A stretch of 64,000 bases of DNA, taken from Parenemella sanctibonifatiensis (GTDB lineage: Bacteria; Actinomycetota; Actinomycetes; Propionibacteriales; Propionibacteriaceae). Each line of letters begins with the position of its first letter. Position 1 is the first letter of the stretch. The stretch spans positions 1-64,000 of the forward strand of contig NZ_NMVJ01000009.1 in the NCBI RefSeq assembly GCF_002250565.1, read 5' to 3'. The position numbers and the translations under genes were made by a program. A model generated the notes under the pieces. That model searched no databases. It saw only the letters and a list, made by a program, of their open reading frames with translations, and was not told the DNA's origin. Positions 60,598 to 64,000 of the stretch are shown piece after piece.

Positions 60598-61149
60598 TCA
60601 GGTCGGACGTTCGCTGCTGGTGTGGTGTTGGAAGAACTCACTGTCCATGACGGCATCGGTGAATCGGACCAACGTCGCGTGGAGGTTTTGGGCGTCATCC
60701 TCGGACCAGTCCGCCAGCAGTTCCCTGATCCATTCGCGCCGGGTCCGGCGAATCTGTTCCAGCACTTCTTGGCCCCGCTCGGTGAGCTCCAACAGCTGGG
60801 CGCGGCCGTCCTGCGGATCGGGGGTACGCGCCACGTAGCCGGAATCGACCAAGGTGGCGACCTGTCGGCTGGCGGTTGACGGCGCGGAATGGATGCCGGC
60901 CGCCAAGTCCGACAGCCGCAGCGGCTCGGTGGCGAGCCGATAAATGATGGGCAGGTGCGAGGGCTCCAGGTCAGGGGCCGCGCGGGGAATCCGCGGCCGG
61001 GTCACCCACATCGCCTTGGACAGCCGCGCCACCGCGATGCTCAGCTGGTCGGCGGTCTCGGCCCGTACCGAATCAGTTCGGTCCGAATCCCCTGACTGGG
61101 CTGGGGTCGACGCAGCGGCGGCGGCGCCGTGGTCCTCGGAGGCGGGCAT
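60598..61149 (-). CDS. MarR-family transcriptional regulator
   Basis: A 183-residue winged-helix regulator: 'SHLPIIYRLATEPLRLSDLAAGIHSAPSTASRQVATLVDSGYVARTPDPQDGRAQLLELTERG' is the DNA-binding core. An Ala/Asp-rich 30-residue tail precedes it. The start at 61149 is preferred over 61158 because a TAGGAT -10 box (61157-61162, minus) overlaps the latter and lies seven bases before the former. Divergent from two peroxidase genes, which it may regulate in response to oxidants (inference). Confidence 0.9.
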   Translation of the reverse strand: MPASEDHGAAAAASTPAQSGDSDRTDSVRAETADQLSIAVARLSKAMWVTRPRIPRAAPDLEPSHLPIIYRLATEPLRLSDLAAGIHSAPSTASRQVATLVDSGYVARTPDPQDGRAQLLELTERGQEVLEQIRRTRREWIRELLADWSEDDAQNLHATLVRFTDAVMDSEFFQHHTSSERPT

Positions 61150-61265
61150 GCTCCCCATCCTAGGGCCGGGGGTGGCGGCGATCCCACCGTGGCGGCGTGA
61201 CCTCGGTCACGGTCGCCTAGAATTGGCGGTGGTGCTGCTGCCCCGTGGCGCCGGAGGGAGTCGCC

Positions 61266-61757
61266 ATGACCACGTTGTCCGATTTCACTGCCACCCGGTT
61301 GGACGGCACCGAGGAGTCGCTCGCGCAGTACGCCGGCAAGGTCGTCTTGGTGGTCAACACGGCCAGCAAGTGTGGATTCACCCCGCAGCTGGAGGGGCTG
61401 CAGAAGCTCTACGACAGCTACGCCGACCAGGGCTTCGTGGTGTTGGGTTTCCCCAGCAACCAGTTCGGCAACCAGGAGCCCGGCAGCGCCGATGAGATCG
61501 GCGAGTTCTGCCAGCTGAACTATGGGGTCACCTTCCCGATGTTCGCGAAGATCGACGTCAACGGCGCCGACGCGCACCCGCTCTATCAGTGGCTCACCAA
61601 GGCCAAGGGCGGCGTACTGAATGACGCGATCAAGTGGAACTTCACCAAGTTTCTCATCGCCCGCGACGGCACCGTGCTGCGTCGTTTCGGGCCGCCGACC
61701 AAGCCCGAGTCGCTGGCTGACGACGTCGAGGCTGCCTTGGGCGCGGTCACCAGCTGA
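61266..61757 (+). CDS. Glutathione-peroxidase-family thiol peroxidase
   Basis: A 163-residue thioredoxin-fold peroxidase. Peroxidatic Cys in '[17 protein letters not shown]' (Cys, not selenocysteine), with '[15 protein letters not shown]' and '[12 protein letters not shown]' providing the Gln/Trp/Asn of the active site. Actinobacterial members usually take electrons from thioredoxin. ATG follows GGAGGGAG. A second peroxidase gene (tpx) follows after 74 bp. Confidence 0.94.
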   Translation: MTTLSDFTATRLDGTEESLAQYAGKVVLVVNTASKCGFTPQLEGLQKLYDSYADQGFVVLGFPSNQFGNQEPGSADEIGEFCQLNYGVTFPMFAKIDVNGADAHPLYQWLTKAKGGVLNDAIKWNFTKFLIARDGTVLRRFGPPTKPESLADDVEAALGAVTS

Positions 61758-61831
61758 GCCCGGACCTCGGCGCCGGTCCCACCCGCGCCCCCCGGGGTTG
61801 CCCCTGGCGGCCGGCGCGCAAGAATGGCGGC

Positions 61832-62323
61832 ATGGCCACTACTGCATTCAAGGGTTCCGAAGTTCACACCGTTGGCGAGCTCCCCACCGGGGCGGCGCCG
61901 TCCTTCACACTGGTCGGCACCGACCTCGCTGACGTCACACTGGACAGCTTCGCCGGCAAGCGGGTCGTCCTCAACATCTTTCCCAGCCTCGACACCGGCA
62001 CCTGTGCCGCGAGCGTACGCCGTTTCAACGAGCTCGCTGCCGACCTCGCTGACACCGTGGTGCTGTGCGTGTCCAACGACCTCCCGTTCGCCCAGGCCCG
62101 CTTCTGCGGCGCCGAGGGGATCGAGAACGTCGTGACCGCCTCCGGTTTCCGTTCCAGCTTCGGCGACGACTACGGCGTCAAGCTGGTCGACGGCCCGCTG
62201 GCTGGCCTGCTCACCCGCACCGTGATCGTCATCGACGCCTCTGGTCAGATCACCTACACCCAGCTCGTGCCCGAGATCACCGACGAGCCCGACTACGACG
62301 CCGTCCTCGCCGAGCTCAACTGA
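61832..62323 (+). CDS. tpx: Thiol peroxidase (atypical 2-Cys peroxiredoxin)
   Basis: A 163-residue peroxiredoxin that reduces peroxides with thioredoxin. Peroxidatic Cys in '[18 protein letters not shown]' and resolving Cys in '[12 protein letters not shown]', the Tpx arrangement; N-terminal '[19 protein letters not shown]' is typical. ATG has no Shine-Dalgarno, and an AAGAAT box lies six bases upstream, so it may have its own leaderless promoter. Confidence 0.95.
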   Translation: MATTAFKGSEVHTVGELPTGAAPSFTLVGTDLADVTLDSFAGKRVVLNIFPSLDTGTCAASVRRFNELAADLADTVVLCVSNDLPFAQARFCGAEGIENVVTASGFRSSFGDDYGVKLVDGPLAGLLTRTVIVIDASGQITYTQLVPEITDEPDYDAVLAELN

Positions 62324-62428
62324 GCCACTGACGTCGACTGAACCGGCGCCGCCCTCACCGGGGTGGCGCCGGTTCTGCGTACGGGGGGTGGTCCCGGCCC
62401 GCCGATGTCCACCTGTGAGACTGGGGCC

Positions 62429-62887
62429 ATGGCTGATGACACCAAGAAGCTGACTGTCACGCGGACGATCAACGCCCCTGCCGCGGAGATCTATGACCTG
62501 CTGACCAATCCGCATCGTCACTCCGAGACCGACGCGTCGGGCATGGTGCGGTCGCTGGACCAGGGGGACCGGCTGGCCGAGGTCGGTCAGGTCTTCCGCA
62601 TCAACATGCACCACCCCGACATGGGGGACTACCAGATGGACAACACCGTCTCCGGTCTGCAGGAGAACAAGCTGGTCGCGTGGAAGCCCGCCAACCCGGG
62701 GGAGGAACCGTACGGGCTGGAGTGGGCCTGGTCGCTGGAGTCCACCGACGCCAGCCGCACCGAGGTGACGCTGACCTATGACTGGTCCTCGGTGACGGAT
62801 CCGAAGTACACCCCGATGCTGCCGGCTTTCGACACCGACCTGCTGGAAGGCTCGTTGGCGACGGTCGCGGCCGCCGTCGAGGGCTGA
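62429..62887 (+). CDS. SRPBCC (START-like) domain protein
   Basis: A 152-residue helix-grip protein: 'LTVTRTINAPAAEIYDLLTNPHRHSETDASGMVRSL' at the N-terminus and 'YGLEWAWSLESTDASRTEVTLTYDWSSVTD' later, the SRPBCC/polyketide-cyclase-like plan. It binds a hydrophobic ligand of unknown nature. The open frame upstream of ATG 62429 is not coding-like. Confidence 0.85.
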   Translation: MADDTKKLTVTRTINAPAAEIYDLLTNPHRHSETDASGMVRSLDQGDRLAEVGQVFRINMHHPDMGDYQMDNTVSGLQENKLVAWKPANPGEEPYGLEWAWSLESTDASRTEVTLTYDWSSVTDPKYTPMLPAFDTDLLEGSLATVAAAVEG

Positions 62888-62910
62888 CGTTCAGCACGAA
62901 TCCACAGAAC

Positions 62911-62973
62911 AGCCCGCCCCAGCGGCGGTAGGTCGAACTATTTGCGACCTACGTCGTCTGGGGCGGGCTTTTT
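62911..62973. terminator. Strong intrinsic terminator
   Basis: Perfect 12-bp arms AGCCCGCCCCAG / CTGGGGCGGGCT followed by TTTTT; inside is a second hairpin, TAGGTCG / CGACCTA. Serves the SRPBCC gene on the plus strand and may also stop the convergent reductase. Confidence 0.92.
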
Positions 62974-63002
62974 GTGAGAACCGGCCGGTCAGGAGGGGAG
63001 AA

Positions 63003-63839
63003 TCACCACTCCTCGTGGGTGCGGGAGTCCCAGGCGTGCTCCTCGCCGAGGTCGAGGCTGGCCAGCAGCTGGCGATCCTCGTCGTCGAGCGCGAAGTCGA
63101 GCTGCGCGTTGGCGCGCTGGCGCTCCGGGTTGGCCGACTTGGGGATCACGACGACCCCCTGGTCGACGGCCCACCGCAGCGCGACTTGGGAGCCGGTGAC
63201 GCCGTGCTTGCTGGCCACCCGCTGCAGCGCGAACTGGTCGGCCAGTCCTTCGCGGCCACCCAGCGGACCCCAACCCTCGGTCACGATGCCGTGCTCATTG
63301 TTGAAGGCCAGCGACTCCTGCCGCGGCAGCGCGGGCGAGAGCTGGATCTGGTTCACCTCGGGCCACGCCCCGGTGGCCTCGTGGAGTTCGGTGAGCTGGT
63401 CGGGCAGGAAGTTGGACACGCCGACGTGGGCGATCAGGCCCTCCTCGCGCAGCTCCAGCAACTCCTGCCAGGTCTCCACAGCGAGCCCGCGGGACGGGTT
63501 GGGCCAATGGATCAGGACCAGGTCGGCGTACTCGACACCGAGCCGTCGCAACGACCCCTCGACACCGGAGCGGGTGCTGCCCTTGCCCTGGTCGCCGCCG
63601 GCGACCTTGGTGGTCAGCAGCACCTCTTCGCGGGGGACGCCGCTGAGGCGTACGCCCTCACCCACGGCCGCCTCGTTGCCGTACTGGGCGGCGGTGTCGA
63701 TGAGTCGATAGCCGGACTCCAGCGCGGCGGCGATGGCCTTGGCGGCGTCGACACCGCGCATGCCGCTGGTGCCGAAACCGACCAGCGGGATCGGCGTGCC
63801 GTCGCGCAACTGGGTGGTCGGGATGGAGAGCTGGGACAT
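63003..63839 (-). CDS. Aldo/keto reductase
   Basis: A 278-residue NADPH-dependent TIM-barrel reductase. Catalytic Asp/Tyr in 'LIDTAAQYGNEAAVGEGVR', Lys in 'EVLLTTKVAGGDQG', His in 'VLIHWPNP', and the cofactor-binding 'GVVVIPKSANPERQRANAQLDF'. Broad substrate family (sugars, ketones, 2,5-diketogluconate). ATG follows AGGAGG. Divergent from the amidohydrolase at the window end. Confidence 0.92.
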   Translation of the reverse strand: MSQLSIPTTQLRDGTPIPLVGFGTSGMRGVDAAKAIAAALESGYRLIDTAAQYGNEAAVGEGVRLSGVPREEVLLTTKVAGGDQGKGSTRSGVEGSLRRLGVEYADLVLIHWPNPSRGLAVETWQELLELREEGLIAHVGVSNFLPDQLTELHEATGAWPEVNQIQLSPALPRQESLAFNNEHGIVTEGWGPLGGREGLADQFALQRVASKHGVTGSQVALRWAVDQGVVVIPKSANPERQRANAQLDFALDDEDRQLLASLDLGEEHAWDSRTHEEW

Positions 63840-63942
63840 GAAACCTCCTGGACGAGAGCCTGCCCATTTCCTACCACGCCGGCCCGCGGAGTCGTCTCGG
63901 CCCGTCCCACCCGGATGCGAAACCATCGAAGAAAAGGGCATC

Positions 63943-64000
63943 ATGGAGCCCATGCCTGTCATTGACTGCCATGGCCACGTGGGTGCGGGATTCGACGAAC
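63943..64000 (+). CDS. Amidohydrolase-family protein, start only (3' end outside window)
   Basis: Nineteen residues are visible. 'PVIDCHGHVG' is the first metal-binding strand (H-x-H) of TIM-barrel amidohydrolases of the amidohydrolase_2 type. ATG 63952, three codons later, is an alternative start. Nothing more can be said. Confidence 0.6.
   Translation, partial: MEPMPVIDCHGHVGAGFDE

Overview
The window is a 64 kb piece of a high-GC Gram-positive (Actinomycetota) chromosome. Evidence: overwhelmingly G/C-ending codons, many GTG starts, a DUF222/HNH (13E12-type) gene, an alanine-racemase-like/FemX cell-wall neighbourhood and a coproporphyrin-dependent haem cluster ending in HemQ. Propionibacteriales is my best guess, but that is an inference from gene content. 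Many genes have a TANNNT -10 box 6-8 nt before the start codon, the layout of leaderless actinobacterial transcripts. The word CGTACG, often as GGCGTACGCC, is unusually frequent (about 80 by hand count) except in the first 8 kb.

Bases 1-8,600 are accessory. They open with the end of a polymorphic toxin carrying an ADP-ribosyltransferase-like tip (TreTu-like). It is translationally coupled to a 617-residue immunity-like protein built from two copies of one module; the copies share 556 bp at 99% identity. Then come an unknown two-gene pair, a broken IS256-type transposase, a TriTu-like immunity gene and a third, diverged copy of the duplicated protein. A phosphotransferase/RibD-like pair and a DUF222-HNH gene with two LexA-like SOS boxes follow. 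Two dispersed palindromic repeat families start here; one recurs as an inverted pair around a DUF559 nuclease-like gene near 14 kb, close to an inverted pair of DnaA boxes.

Bases 8,700-33,200 hold endonuclease IV, an acyl-CoA synthetase with a palindromic operator, a nitroreductase, a GH20 hexosaminidase, and a sugar-acid block: idonate-type dehydrogenase, 3-hydroxyisobutyrate-dehydrogenase-type reductase, IclR regulator, 2-hydroxyacid dehydrogenase and a TRAP transporter. Next is a TetR regulator facing an MMPL exporter fused to a degenerate ABC ATPase and a YhgE/Pip partner across three tandem operators. A CE15-type esterase, an alanine-racemase-like protein, a tyrosine phosphatase and a FemX-type peptide-bridge ligase complete this part.

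Bases 33,500-43,600 are a divergent haem cluster: hemE-cgoX-hemC-(15-codon ORF)-hemD-hemB-hemL on the minus strand and hemA-hemH-hemQ on the plus strand. Together they cover the glutamyl-tRNA to haem b route through coproporphyrin, apart from glutamyl-tRNA synthetase. The remainder is ordinary core sequence: YceI/MarR, LapA, a Gfo/Idh oxidoreductase, lipoproteins, a frameshifted acyltransferase, DinB proteins, an AAA ATPase, DUF808, a lactonase, an S9 peptidase, a SUKH-like protein, citrate synthase, HIT, a MarR plus glutathione peroxidase and thiol peroxidase, SRPBCC, an aldo-keto reductase and the start of an amidohydrolase. I saw no rRNA, tRNA or CRISPR array.
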